In this document: positions 8,500 through 15,364 of the stretch, piece after piece
Numbering within the stretch: position 1 is the first letter of the stretch
Layout: each line of letters starts with the position of its first letter
Assembly (NCBI GenBank): GCA_023245195.1
Contig: JAHFKU010000004.1
Location: 1 to 42,123 of the forward strand
Origin: Candidatus Staskawiczbacteria bacterium
GTDB lineage: Bacteria; Patescibacteriota; Minisyncoccia; Minisyncoccales; Staskawiczbacteraceae
Direction: 5' to 3'
Length of the DNA: 42,123 nucleotides
The notes under the pieces: generated by a model
Told to the model about the DNA's origin: nothing
Database searches by the model: none
What the model saw: only the letters and a program-made list of their open reading frames with translations
Program-made: the position numbers and the translations under genes

Positions 8500-8737
8500 G
8501 AACGGGAGTGTTTTTAACCTCTACTGAAGCAAAAAAGTTTTCTTCATCGGTAGGAATCAATTCGTTGTGTTTTTTTAAAGAAGCAATGTATCCACTAATA
8601 GCATCAATAATCATCTTTTTAGCTTCGGTTAGATTTTTCCCATAGCTAACACACCCAGGCAAACTTGGAACAATAGCAGTAAAACCGCCCCCTGGCTCGG
8701 GCCGAAAAATAATATTATACCTAAGATGTTTTTCCAT
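8492..8737 (-). CDS. hicB: HicB-family antitoxin
   Basis: 81 residues from the ATG at 8737 (MEKHLRYNIIFRPEPGGGFT). The partial RNase H-like HicB fold shows as YNIIFRPEPGGGFTAIVPSLPGCVSYGKNLTEA followed by an amphipathic helix. No separate DNA-binding domain is visible after it, so this is a short HicB. The frame is open to a TTG at 8773, but that start overlaps the -35 box of the best promoter, whose predicted start point falls on or next to the ATG at 8737, so the mRNA may be leaderless. It precedes hicA with an 8-base overlap. Confidence 0.88.
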   Translation of the reverse strand: MEKHLRYNIIFRPEPGGGFTAIVPSLPGCVSYGKNLTEAKKMIIDAISGYIASLKKHNELIPTDEENFFASVEVKNTPVHA

Positions 8738-8744
8738 ATTCAGT

Positions 8745-8773
8745 ATTTTATCACAACCATTTTTTTGTTTCAA
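8745..8773 (-). promoter_or_regulatory. Promoter of hicBA
   Basis: On the minus strand TTGAAA (8773-8768), a 17-base spacer, and TAAAAT (8750-8745) preceded by TGA (extended -10). The expected start is 6-8 bases further, at the hicB ATG. Confidence 0.7.
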
Positions 8774-8779
8774 TATCTT

Positions 8780-8846
8780 GCCCCGCTAGAAACAGCCCGC
8801 CCAAACCCTTCGGGTGCGTCAGCGCGGGCGCGGTTTCTAACGGGGC
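8780..8846. repeat. Palindromic element GCCCCG-TAGAAAC
   Basis: Arms GCCCCGCTAGAAAC (8780-8793) and GTTTCTAACGGGGC (8833-8846) with one mismatch. Inside are GCCCGC/GCGGGC and a small hairpin ACCCTTCGGGT. It lies between the divergent hicB and S1 genes, so transcription of neither gene reads through it first. Confidence 0.75.
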
Positions 8847-8874
8847 TTGTACAATTATAGAAATAATGTATTAT
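8847..8874 (+). promoter_or_regulatory. Possible promoter of the S1 gene
   Basis: TTGTAC, 16 bases, TATTAT. The -10 is good and the -35 weak. The leader to the ATG at 8945 then contains an imperfect hairpin, CCAGCTGGGAAAA (8896-8908) with TTTTCCGCCTGG (8917-8928), which could serve translational control; no Shine-Dalgarno is seen. Confidence 0.42.
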
Positions 8875-8944
8875 GTGCTTATTATTATTAATTGACCAGC
8901 TGGGAAAATTAACACATTTTCCGCCTGGCTAAAAAAATTTCGTT

Positions 8945-10117
8945 ATGAAAACAGAAGTAAATCCAAAACAATCCGCCCCTGCTAAAAGCTACAGCGGACA
9001 AGGAAAAAACAGTGACTCTATCATTCCTCCATCGATTGGATCAATTGTAGAAGGCAAAGTGGTGGCCAGAGATAGGTCTTCACTTTTTATTGATTTGGGA
9101 AACCAGGGCACCGGCATTATTTATGGCCGGGAATTTTACGAAGTCAAAGATGCTATTAAAAGCCTGGAAATCGGCGACATTGTGCATGCTAAAATTGTTG
9201 ATTTAGAAAACGAAGACGGCTATCGCGAACTTTCACTAAGAGACGCCACCAAAGACATCAACTGGCAGAAATTACGGGATATGAAAGAAAAAGAAGAAAT
9301 TATTAGCGTAAAAATAACCGGCGTAAACAAAGGGGGATTGCTGACCAATATTAACAACATTCCCGCATTTTTGCCGGTTTCACAGCTTTCTCCAGAAAAC
9401 TACCCCAGAGTGGTTGATGCTGACAAAGCTAAAATTTTAAAAGAACTGCAAAAGTTTATCGGTAAAACCCTGGAAGTTAAAGTGCTAGATTTGCTAGCTG
9501 AAGAAAATAAGCTAATTTTATCTGAAAAAGCCAAGACGGAACAAATGACCAAGGCGGTGTTAAATAACTATAAGAAAGGGGATATTGTGGAAGGGAAAAT
9601 TACCGGAATTGCGGATTTTGGGGCCTTCATACGCTTTCCATTGCAAGCAATGGAAACGCAGACTAACGCTGACTTAACGCAGACTAACGCAGACACGGCT
9701 GCAAGCGGCAAGAAAGATGAATCTATTGAAGGCTTAATCCACATTTCAGAATTAGATTGGCAATTAGTTTCAAACCCGGCCGAAGTGGTAAAAGTAGGCG
9801 AAGTGATAAAAGCCCAAATTATCAACATCAATAATAATCAAGTCTTTTTATCGCTCAAAAGCTTGAAAGAAAATCCTTGGGAAAAAATTGAAAAGGATTA
9901 CAAAAAGGGAGACACTATTAAAGGAAATGTTATTTCTTTCTCTCCCTTTGGAGCCTTTGTGGAAGTCTTGCCGAAAATAAGGGGACTGTGCCACATTTCC
10001 GAATTTACCAGCCAAAAAGAAATGGAAGAATCGCTAAAAGTCGGCGAATCTTACCAATTTGAAATTTTACTCATTGAACCCAAAGAACACCGAATGAGCT
10101 TGAAGCTGGTGAAGTAA
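8945..10117 (+). CDS. rpsA: 30S ribosomal protein S1 (four S1 domains)
   Basis: 390 residues with four S1/OB-fold RNA-binding domains: about 32-103 (GSIVEGKVVARDRSSLFIDL), 113-185 (ISVKITGVNKGGLLTNINNI), 208-305 (GDIVEGKITGIADFGAFIRF to HISELDW) and 318-390 (GDTIKGNVISFSPFGAFVEV to HISEFT). S1 recruits mRNA to the 30S subunit; E. coli S1 has six domains, and four-domain forms are usual in many phyla. In domain 3 an in-frame insertion (about residues 236-258, including TQTNADLTQTNAD) comes from a CGCAGACTAACG-type DNA repeat. The start is the ATG after an AT-rich leader; a hairpin terminator follows. Confidence 0.9.
   Translation: MKTEVNPKQSAPAKSYSGQGKNSDSIIPPSIGSIVEGKVVARDRSSLFIDLGNQGTGIIYGREFYEVKDAIKSLEIGDIVHAKIVDLENEDGYRELSLRDATKDINWQKLRDMKEKEEIISVKITGVNKGGLLTNINNIPAFLPVSQLSPENYPRVVDADKAKILKELQKFIGKTLEVKVLDLLAEENKLILSEKAKTEQMTKAVLNNYKKGDIVEGKITGIADFGAFIRFPLQAMETQTNADLTQTNADTAASGKKDESIEGLIHISELDWQLVSNPAEVVKVGEVIKAQIININNNQVFLSLKSLKENPWEKIEKDYKKGDTIKGNVISFSPFGAFVEVLPKIRGLCHISEFTSQKEMEESLKVGESYQFEILLIEPKEHRMSLKLVK
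9655..9695. repeat. In-frame tandem repeat inside the S1 gene
   Basis: ACGCAGACTAACGC occurs twice in tandem, read as TQTNAD, TQTNAD, between FIRFPL and IEGLIHISELDW of S1 domain 3, where other S1 proteins have only a short loop. Confidence 0.65.
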
Positions 10118-10123
10118 AAAATT

Positions 10124-10168
10124 TAGTAAATCAAAAATCCACATAATATGTGGATTTTTGATTTGCTA
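10124..10168. terminator. Strong hairpin after the S1 gene
   Basis: Arms 10124-10144 and 10148-10168 (TAGTAAATCAAAAATCCACA pairs with its partner over about 20 bases). The plus strand has an A-run then TTTTTTT about 8 bases on. Probable transcription terminator between S1 and truD. Confidence 0.7.
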
Positions 10169-10211
10169 AAAAAAGTTTTTTTAACTACAATGACAAAATT
10201 AACCAATCATC

Positions 10212-11630
10212 GTGGAAAGGAAAGACATCAAAGAGCAGGAGTTAAAATTTTTAGCAGGGGAATTTAAAAAAAATCCCGGGCTTTTTTTGCGGGAAACTCA
10301 TATTGACGATGCCCAATTTTTAGAAAAAATTGGCATCTCGTTTCCTGATCAGCTCCAAAAAAATATTTTCCCAGGCTATCTTAAATTATGGCCCCAAGAT
10401 TTTATCGTGGAAGAAATATTAAAAGACGGCACTACTCAAACCATTGATTTTAATGATTTTCTAAAAAAGGGGGCCTCAGAAAAACAGCTGACTCTTTATG
10501 CTACTCTGATAAAATGCGGACTCTCAACCATTGAAGCTATTGAGGAAATAAGCTCGTTTTTGGCCATGGATAAAAAACAAATCCAATTCGCTGGTATCAA
10601 AGACAAAGATGCGATCACTGCCCAGTTGATGAGTTTTAGGGGACTAGAAATCGAAAAAATGAAAGAAATTTCTTCCCCTTACTTCTTTTTTAAAGATGTC
10701 CACTATGGAAAAGGGGTAGTGGAAATAGGCGGATTACAGGGAAACAAATTTACTATTTTAATAAGAACCAACGATGTTTTTGAAAAAGAAAAATTTCTTG
10801 AAAATATAGAATTTATTAAAAAAGAAGGTTTTTTTAACTTTTTTTATTCCCAAAGATTTGGAAGTCCGAGATTTATTAATTGGTTTTGGGGACTTTCCAT
10901 AATGCGTGGCGAATACGAAAAAGCGACAATGAGTTTTCTTTGTTCCCAAGGACAGCGAGAAACTCTTTATTTTAAAAAAATTCGACAAGAAATAAAACAT
11001 CATTTTGGTGACTGGCAAAAAATATTGGAAATTTGCAAACCATTCCCAATTATTTTTCAAAATGAGATAAAGGTTATAAGTTATTTAAATCTTAATCCTG
11101 CAGATTTTATTGGAGCTTTAAAGCAAATTCCTGAACAAATGCAACTTTGGATATATGCCTACGGCTCTCTATTATTTAATAGAAAATTATCTGAATATAT
11201 CCACACAGGAAACCCATTACCTAAAAAGATCCCTCTTATACTAAGTGCCAACAAAAATGATTGGTCGGAATATAATGAGTTTTTAAAAGAAGATGGAATT
11301 TTGGAAATCCCTTTTAATAATTTAAAACCATTCAGCTTTATACAGTGGAAAAAAAGGGAAGTTACGACAAAAGAAAAGATAGAAATTCATGCGCTAAAAA
11401 TAATCCCCGAAGGGGTTGTATTAAGTTTCAGCTTGCCTAAAGGCTGTTATGCAACCTCATTTTTATGCCATTTATTTCAGTTAGCTTCTGGAATGCCCCC
11501 AGAAAATATTTCCAATAAACAAATAGACATCAAAGAAGCATTAGGTAAAGAAAGTATTCAAACGATTTTAGAAAAATTTAAACCTATTATATTTTCCAAA
11601 ACCGAAAACCAATTTGATAAATTTGAGTAA
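10212..11630 (+). CDS. truD: TruD-family tRNA pseudouridine synthase
   Basis: 472 residues. TruD motifs in order: FIVEEI near residue 64, FAGIKDKDAITAQ (127-138, with the catalytic Asp in KDKDA, about 131), GNKFTILIR, FFNFFYSQRFGSPR (the N-x-F-x-x-Q-R-F-G motif) and LPKGCYATSFLCHLF near the C-terminus, equivalent to LPxGxYAT of the family. TruD converts U13 of tRNA-Glu to pseudouridine in E. coli; the substrate here is inferred. The start is a GTG at 10212 (an ATG at 10190 is out of frame). An extra N-terminal stretch of about 50 residues precedes the catalytic fold. The codons are AT-rich, like the chromosome as a whole. Confidence 0.88.
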   Translation: MERKDIKEQELKFLAGEFKKNPGLFLRETHIDDAQFLEKIGISFPDQLQKNIFPGYLKLWPQDFIVEEILKDGTTQTIDFNDFLKKGASEKQLTLYATLIKCGLSTIEAIEEISSFLAMDKKQIQFAGIKDKDAITAQLMSFRGLEIEKMKEISSPYFFFKDVHYGKGVVEIGGLQGNKFTILIRTNDVFEKEKFLENIEFIKKEGFFNFFYSQRFGSPRFINWFWGLSIMRGEYEKATMSFLCSQGQRETLYFKKIRQEIKHHFGDWQKILEICKPFPIIFQNEIKVISYLNLNPADFIGALKQIPEQMQLWIYAYGSLLFNRKLSEYIHTGNPLPKKIPLILSANKNDWSEYNEFLKEDGILEIPFNNLKPFSFIQWKKREVTTKEKIEIHALKIIPEGVVLSFSLPKGCYATSFLCHLFQLASGMPPENISNKQIDIKEALGKESIQTILEKFKPIIFSKTENQFDKFE

Positions 11631-11637
11631 ATTAATA

Positions 11638-11663
11638 GGCGCGGTTTCTGTTGAAACCGCGCC
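11638..11663. terminator. GC-rich hairpin between truD and the island
   Basis: GGCGCGGTTTC (11638-11648), loop TGTT, GAAACCGCGCC (11653-11663): a perfect 11-bp stem. On the minus strand TATTAATTT follows it. It is placed to end both converging genes. Confidence 0.7.
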
Positions 11664-11680
11664 CCGCCTCTTGTGGAGGC

Positions 11681-12361
11681 CTAGACCACTAAAACCTTGA
11701 CGGGCTGGACATCCCACCGCCCATCATCGAATCCAACGAACTGCTTGGGTTGCGCACCGTCTTGGCGGTGGGCGCTATTGACCGTATGAATGATCCGCCC
11801 ATCATCTTGGGGCGGATTCGCCCACACGTGAACGTGTCCCCAGCACGACGATGCCAAAAACCTCATGAGCTCCTGGAAGGCGTCTGTGTTTCCGACGAAT
11901 TCTTCTCCGTCTGAGAAACTGACGACCAAGACTTCCATGTGCGGGTTTCCGCCAGGCTTGGTCGGCCGTAGGTGGATGTCCACGACGTTGTAGATCGTGG
12001 AGAGTTCCTGGAGCAGTTCGTACAAGGAGACCTCCTTGAGGCCATCCTTGCCGAACACAGGGACCCCACTGTCCGCGATCTCGCCGCGGAACTTGAACGG
12101 TTCTCGACCGAACCTCTTGGCATGATCGATGTGCTTTTTCTCCTTGGCCTCGAAATCGGGGTTTTTGAGTTGAACCCCGAGCTCTTTCAACCTCTTGCTC
12201 CAGTTCTTGTTGACGTTGGTCTTGTACAAGACCACGTCAGGTTGATCCGAAACGACGAGACTCGGAACTTCCGAGTGAGTGGAACAGAGTCCACCCAGAT
12301 CGCTGACCATGTTCCGGCACCGGGCGTTGCCACGCGTCGCGGCTTTGCAAGCGAACTTCAT
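11681..12361 (-). CDS. Unknown protein with N-terminal Cys/His motif (GC-rich island gene)
   Basis: 226 residues from the ATG at 12361, preceded by a good Shine-Dalgarno (AAGGGGGA). The frame is open to 12427, but that region is promoter. The N-terminus MKFACKAATRGNARCRNMVS then GLCSTHS gives C-x9-C-x10-C-x2-H, probably a small zinc knuckle. A basic stretch (EKKHIDHAKRFGREPFKFRG) follows, then an alpha/beta-looking region and a His/Trp-rich end (CWGHVHVWANPP). No family is recognised. Base composition is clearly richer in GC than the flanking truD and ftsH. It diverges from the NYN gene and shares a compact intergenic region with two strong promoters, suggesting a joint or regulatory role. 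Confidence 0.72.
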   Translation of the reverse strand: MKFACKAATRGNARCRNMVSDLGGLCSTHSEVPSLVVSDQPDVVLYKTNVNKNWSKRLKELGVQLKNPDFEAKEKKHIDHAKRFGREPFKFRGEIADSGVPVFGKDGLKEVSLYELLQELSTIYNVVDIHLRPTKPGGNPHMEVLVVSFSDGEEFVGNTDAFQELMRFLASSCWGHVHVWANPPQDDGRIIHTVNSAHRQDGAQPKQFVGFDDGRWDVQPVKVLVV

Positions 12362-12384
12362 CAAAAAATCCCCCTTGTTGAAGA

Positions 12385-12403
12385 ATAGCTCAATATAAGC
12401 TAT
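12385..12403. promoter_or_regulatory. Possible operator in the divergent promoter region
   Basis: ATAGCT-CAATATA-AGCTAT, a 6-bp inverted repeat with a 7-base centre, lies downstream of the minus-strand -10 box in the leader of the Cys/His gene. It could be a repressor site or an RNA hairpin. Confidence 0.4.
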
Positions 12404-12413
12404 CCGTGGTTTA

Positions 12414-12442
12414 ATGGTATCACACATATAATATCATGTCAA
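12414..12442 (-). promoter_or_regulatory. Promoter of the Cys/His-motif gene
   Basis: Minus strand: TTGACA (12442-12437), 17 bases, TACCAT (12419-12414) preceded by TGA (extended -10). The leader to the ATG is about 45 bases. Confidence 0.72.
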
Positions 12443-12455
12443 TAGTCGCAGGGGC

Positions 12456-12484
12456 TTGACAAGATTATTATATTTTTCTATAAT
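12456..12484 (+). promoter_or_regulatory. Consensus promoter of the NYN operon
   Basis: TTGACA (12456-12461), exactly 17 bases, TATAAT (12479-12484): a perfect sigma-70 consensus. Its -35 lies 14 bases from the divergent -35 box. The leader to the GTG at 12541 is about 50 bases. Confidence 0.88.
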
Positions 12485-12540
12485 AAGATCATTACCTAAT
12501 TTGGAGGGAACCTTAACAACATATAACACTAGGGGGCATT

Positions 12541-13404
12541 GTGCAGCTTTCAATCTTGATCGACTTTCATAACCTCTTTATGATGTTATCAAAAGACATG
12601 GGGAAAACCCAGGGCGCGATTGATGAAATCATGAAGATGGGAAGAAGGAAAGGCGAGATTCTTGAAGCTCGGCTGTTTGTGCCAATATATTTCTTTGACG
12701 ATGAAAAAGACAAGATATGGCGTTTCATAAATGCCATGTCGCTTCGATTCGGCTTGGAAATTGAGGCTTGCCCAGTTTCATCGATAGCCACCGATGAAGG
12801 GAGAAAGATGAAAGATTCCGTTGATAACGGTGTTATGATGCACGTCGTAAAAAATGTGCATATGAACATCGGCGCGGAATTGATTGTCTTTGTTACCGGA
12901 GACGGAGATTTTGTAAAATTCAGCACACAAGCTCAAAACAAAGGAAAGAAGACTGAGTTTTGGTCAGTAGATCCATCTAAAACTAACTGGGTCATCAAAC
13001 GGGAGGGTAACTTCCGAGAGATACTAATAGACCCAGATCTCCAAGAAAACTCCTTCCTAATTGCGTTAAGCAAAGAAAGAAGGGGTTCGGAATTATCAGA
13101 GAAAGAAAAAGAAGATCTAAGGTTGGTTGCAAAAGTAGCAGACATGCATTTGGAAGGACGAGAAATTGGCGAAATGTCACATCTCATAAGCGACCATCTT
13201 GGCATATCATGTGCCCAGGGGGACCGCCTATTAGAAATGTTGACTACTCTTAAGGTTGCCGAGGTTAGCCTCGTAGCAAGAAGAGTCATTAACATTGACT
13301 ATCTCCATGCTCTTTTTCCTTACCTCAAAAACTTGGGGTCAGGAGAAAATCGTCCTTTAGAATCCGGGGTCAAATCGCCCGAGATGTTCTCGGACGCTCT
13401 TTGA
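12541..13404 (+). CDS. NYN-domain (PIN-like) nuclease with C-terminal winged-helix-like region
   Basis: 287 residues, GTG start behind GGGGGC. The NYN/LabA fold shows as MQLSILIDFHNLF (first acidic residue), KDSVDNGVMMHVVKN (second Asp) and AELIVFVTGDGDFVKF, the hallmark GDGDF, then KKTEFWSVD. These acidic residues bind the metal for RNA cleavage in the family. From about residue 180 a helical region (SEKEKEDLRLVAKVADMHLE, EIGEMSHLISDHLGI) followed by a beta-type stretch looks like a winged helix, so the protein may bind nucleic acid. Composition is nearer the chromosome than that of the two flanking GC-rich genes. It is followed after 81 bases, with no terminator, by the 548-residue gene. 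The substrate is unknown. Confidence 0.82.
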   Translation: MQLSILIDFHNLFMMLSKDMGKTQGAIDEIMKMGRRKGEILEARLFVPIYFFDDEKDKIWRFINAMSLRFGLEIEACPVSSIATDEGRKMKDSVDNGVMMHVVKNVHMNIGAELIVFVTGDGDFVKFSTQAQNKGKKTEFWSVDPSKTNWVIKREGNFREILIDPDLQENSFLIALSKERRGSELSEKEKEDLRLVAKVADMHLEGREIGEMSHLISDHLGISCAQGDRLLEMLTTLKVAEVSLVARRVINIDYLHALFPYLKNLGSGENRPLESGVKSPEMFSDAL

Positions 13405-13430
13405 TACGTTAGTACCGATTATCAAAACAA

Positions 13431-13445
13431 CCGAGGAGGTCTCGG
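13431..13445 (+). other. Shine-Dalgarno-like sequence in a small hairpin, far from a start
   Basis: CCGAG-GAGGT-CTCGG: a strong GAGGAGGT ribosome-binding sequence within a hairpin, 46 bases before the ATG at 13486, which has its own weaker AGGGAG. The first could serve a short leader ORF from a TTG at 13451, or sequester a ribosome. Confidence 0.35.
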
Positions 13446-13485
13446 AAGTTTTGGTAAGTCCGCAAACCTCACAGGGAGCACGCTC

Positions 13486-15132
13486 ATGTCGTCGAAGGAA
13501 ACCAAGAAGCCTGTGCACAAGGGATTCGACAGCGCGACGCTCATCGCAGATGTCGCCAAGCTCGAAGCCCAGAGACAGGGTTCACCGCAAGAAGGGCAGA
13601 ACGGTCGTTCGGTTCCACCGGAGACCCAGAAGCCCAGCGAGCCCAAGAAGAGCCTTCGGGATCTTCTGCGCGAAACGGTCAACAAGCAAGAGGTCAAGGA
13701 ACTGAGTGAAGAACTGGGCCAAGCCCAGTTCAAGCCCGAAGACATTCAACAGTACGTGGGTCTGCGCTGGGAAATCAACCGACTGCCGGGGATGGTCGAT
13801 GGGTGGGCGAGCAAGACCTGGGAGGACCAGGTTAAAGTGCTCGGCCCGATGACCAAGAGAAGCCCCGGCATGAAGATGATGGTTAGCACCATCGAGCAAC
13901 TGCACAGCAACACCTTTCTGGTGACGACCCTCGAAGGGGTTATGAAACACTTCGGGATCCCTCTCCAGAATGTGAAGACGCTGCTGCAGCTCAAGAACTT
14001 CCTAGACGAAGCAGTCAAGGCCGATCTGCTGGTGGTGGAGGAAAACCCCAAACATCAGTCCGAGGGTATCACCATCCTCGCTGATCTGGGAGACCATACC
14101 AACCATGCGGAGCGGACCTACTCGCCTCGAAAGGGAAGCAAGGTCGCTCACGATGCCTGGGTGATCGTCACAGAGAAGTACGACGAAGCCCTCGAAGCCT
14201 GGCAGGATTTCGAGAAATTACGGAAACTGGCGCGACCCTGGCTGACTCCTTTCAAGGCCTCCGACAAGGAAGGCCGAGATGGAAAAAACTCCAGGCGCGG
14301 ACAGTCCGGCGAACTTTTCGTCATGCCCGCTTCGGCTGATTGGGCCGTTCTACTGAACGTACATGATGGCAAGGATGATCGCAAGGTCGCCACCATCATC
14401 AAGTACGTCGGCCTGGAAGAAAAAGATCTTCCGACTCCCAACATCATCGACTGGAATCACAAGGGGCACTGCCTCTACGGTTCCGAACGATCCGACGTCT
14501 GGGATCGAATCAATACCGAACTGCTGGAACTCAATTCGCGGCAACGCGAACGGGGCCAGGCAGAGATGGAGAGAAACAAGGTAGCTCGAGACAAACTCGA
14601 CAAGCTGGCGACGATGCCATCCGAGCCCAGGGATCAGGGGTTGCACCGGATCTTGGACAACGAAGCGGGAACGGTGAGCATCTTCCTTCCAAACTTCACG
14701 TTCCGTAAAAAGAACGGGAAGATCAAGACGGGACATTTCGGCGTCGCAATCAAATGCGACGATGACCGGATGCCTGTCCTGGTGGGAGTGGAAACCTCGG
14801 AGTGTTTCTGCTTCCACAGGGAGATGTTGGGCAAGAAGCTCCCCTTCAGCTGGTGGTACGACGAGAACAACAGAAACCAACTTCGGGTCAAGGTCGACAT
14901 CGGGGCTTTCTGCAAAGAAAACCTCATCCGCACGACCCTCGACCAACAGTGGTTTGAGAGCATCTGGATGCTCTCAAAATTACTCGAACGTCGCATCGGC
15001 CGAGAAGACGACCTCTTCGAGGCACCCCAAGAAGAAGACGCAAACCTCAACGATGATCCGATGGACGCAGAACCGGAAGGGGAAGCCGACATCGAGATCG
15101 AAGAAGAAGTAGAGTCATCGCCCAGCGAGTAG
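13486..15132 (+). CDS. Large unknown protein (GC-rich island gene)
   Basis: 548 residues, ATG start with AGGGAG 9 bases upstream. Residues 1-60 are Lys/Gln/Pro-rich and probably disordered; 60-130 helical; 155-215 (LHSNTFLVTTLEGVMKHFGI, LLQLKNFLDEAVKADLLVVE) look like a winged helix; 340-400 contain a long charged helix (LLELNSRQRERGQAEMERNK). The last 40 residues are very acidic (EPEGEADIEIEEEVESS). There is no transmembrane helix, signal peptide or recognised catalytic motif; CFCFHREMLGKKLPFSWWYD near 450 is the most distinctive stretch. Sampled 60-base lines have about 48-58% G+C against 37% in ftsH. Co-transcribed with the NYN gene and closed by a terminator. The function is unknown; the fold plan suggests a nucleic-acid-associated partner. 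Confidence 0.75.
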   Translation: MSSKETKKPVHKGFDSATLIADVAKLEAQRQGSPQEGQNGRSVPPETQKPSEPKKSLRDLLRETVNKQEVKELSEELGQAQFKPEDIQQYVGLRWEINRLPGMVDGWASKTWEDQVKVLGPMTKRSPGMKMMVSTIEQLHSNTFLVTTLEGVMKHFGIPLQNVKTLLQLKNFLDEAVKADLLVVEENPKHQSEGITILADLGDHTNHAERTYSPRKGSKVAHDAWVIVTEKYDEALEAWQDFEKLRKLARPWLTPFKASDKEGRDGKNSRRGQSGELFVMPASADWAVLLNVHDGKDDRKVATIIKYVGLEEKDLPTPNIIDWNHKGHCLYGSERSDVWDRINTELLELNSRQRERGQAEMERNKVARDKLDKLATMPSEPRDQGLHRILDNEAGTVSIFLPNFTFRKKNGKIKTGHFGVAIKCDDDRMPVLVGVETSECFCFHREMLGKKLPFSWWYDENNRNQLRVKVDIGAFCKENLIRTTLDQQWFESIWMLSKLLERRIGREDDLFEAPQEEDANLNDDPMDAEPEGEADIEIEEEVESSPSE

Positions 15133-15146
15133 CAGGCGAAGACCAA

Positions 15147-15188
15147 ACGCCCACATTTGATGAAAATCAAGGTGGGCGTATTTATTTA
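15147..15188 (+). terminator. Terminator after the island
   Basis: ACGCCCAC (15147-15154) pairs with GTGGGCGT (15172-15179); TTTGAT/ATCAA extends the stem around GAAA; ATTTATTT follows. Confidence 0.8.
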
Positions 15189-15203
15189 CAAAATTTTTAA
15201 GAA

Positions 15204-15232
15204 TTGAAAAATATTTAAAACAATGCTAGGAT
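15204..15232 (+). promoter_or_regulatory. Probable ftsH promoter
   Basis: TTGAAA, 17 bases, TAGGAT preceded by TGC (extended -10). The leader to the ATG at 15365 is about 125 bases and is filled by an AT-rich inverted repeat (15243-15352: AAATTTAAAAATTAAAATTC-type sequence facing CATTTTGCATTTTGATATTT-type sequence, with GTGACA/TGTCA). Confidence 0.55.
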
Positions 15233-15364
15233 AACGCTAGTTTAAAATTTAAAAATTAAAATTCAAAGTGACAATTTAAAATTAAAAATCAGTTAGATTT
15301 AAAACCATTTTACATTTTGCACTGTCATTTTGCATTTTGATATTTGCATTTTTAATTAATTATT

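Noticed and set aside
11972-12388. Plus-strand ORF of 138 codons opposite the Cys/His gene
   Set aside because: Antisense shadow: the minus-strand frame has a Shine-Dalgarno, promoter and Cys/His motif; the plus ORF has none.
13582-15170. Several minus-strand ORFs of 100-200 codons opposite the 548-residue gene
   Set aside because: GC-rich coding DNA often leaves open antisense frames; none has a promoter or ribosome-binding site and they overlap each other.
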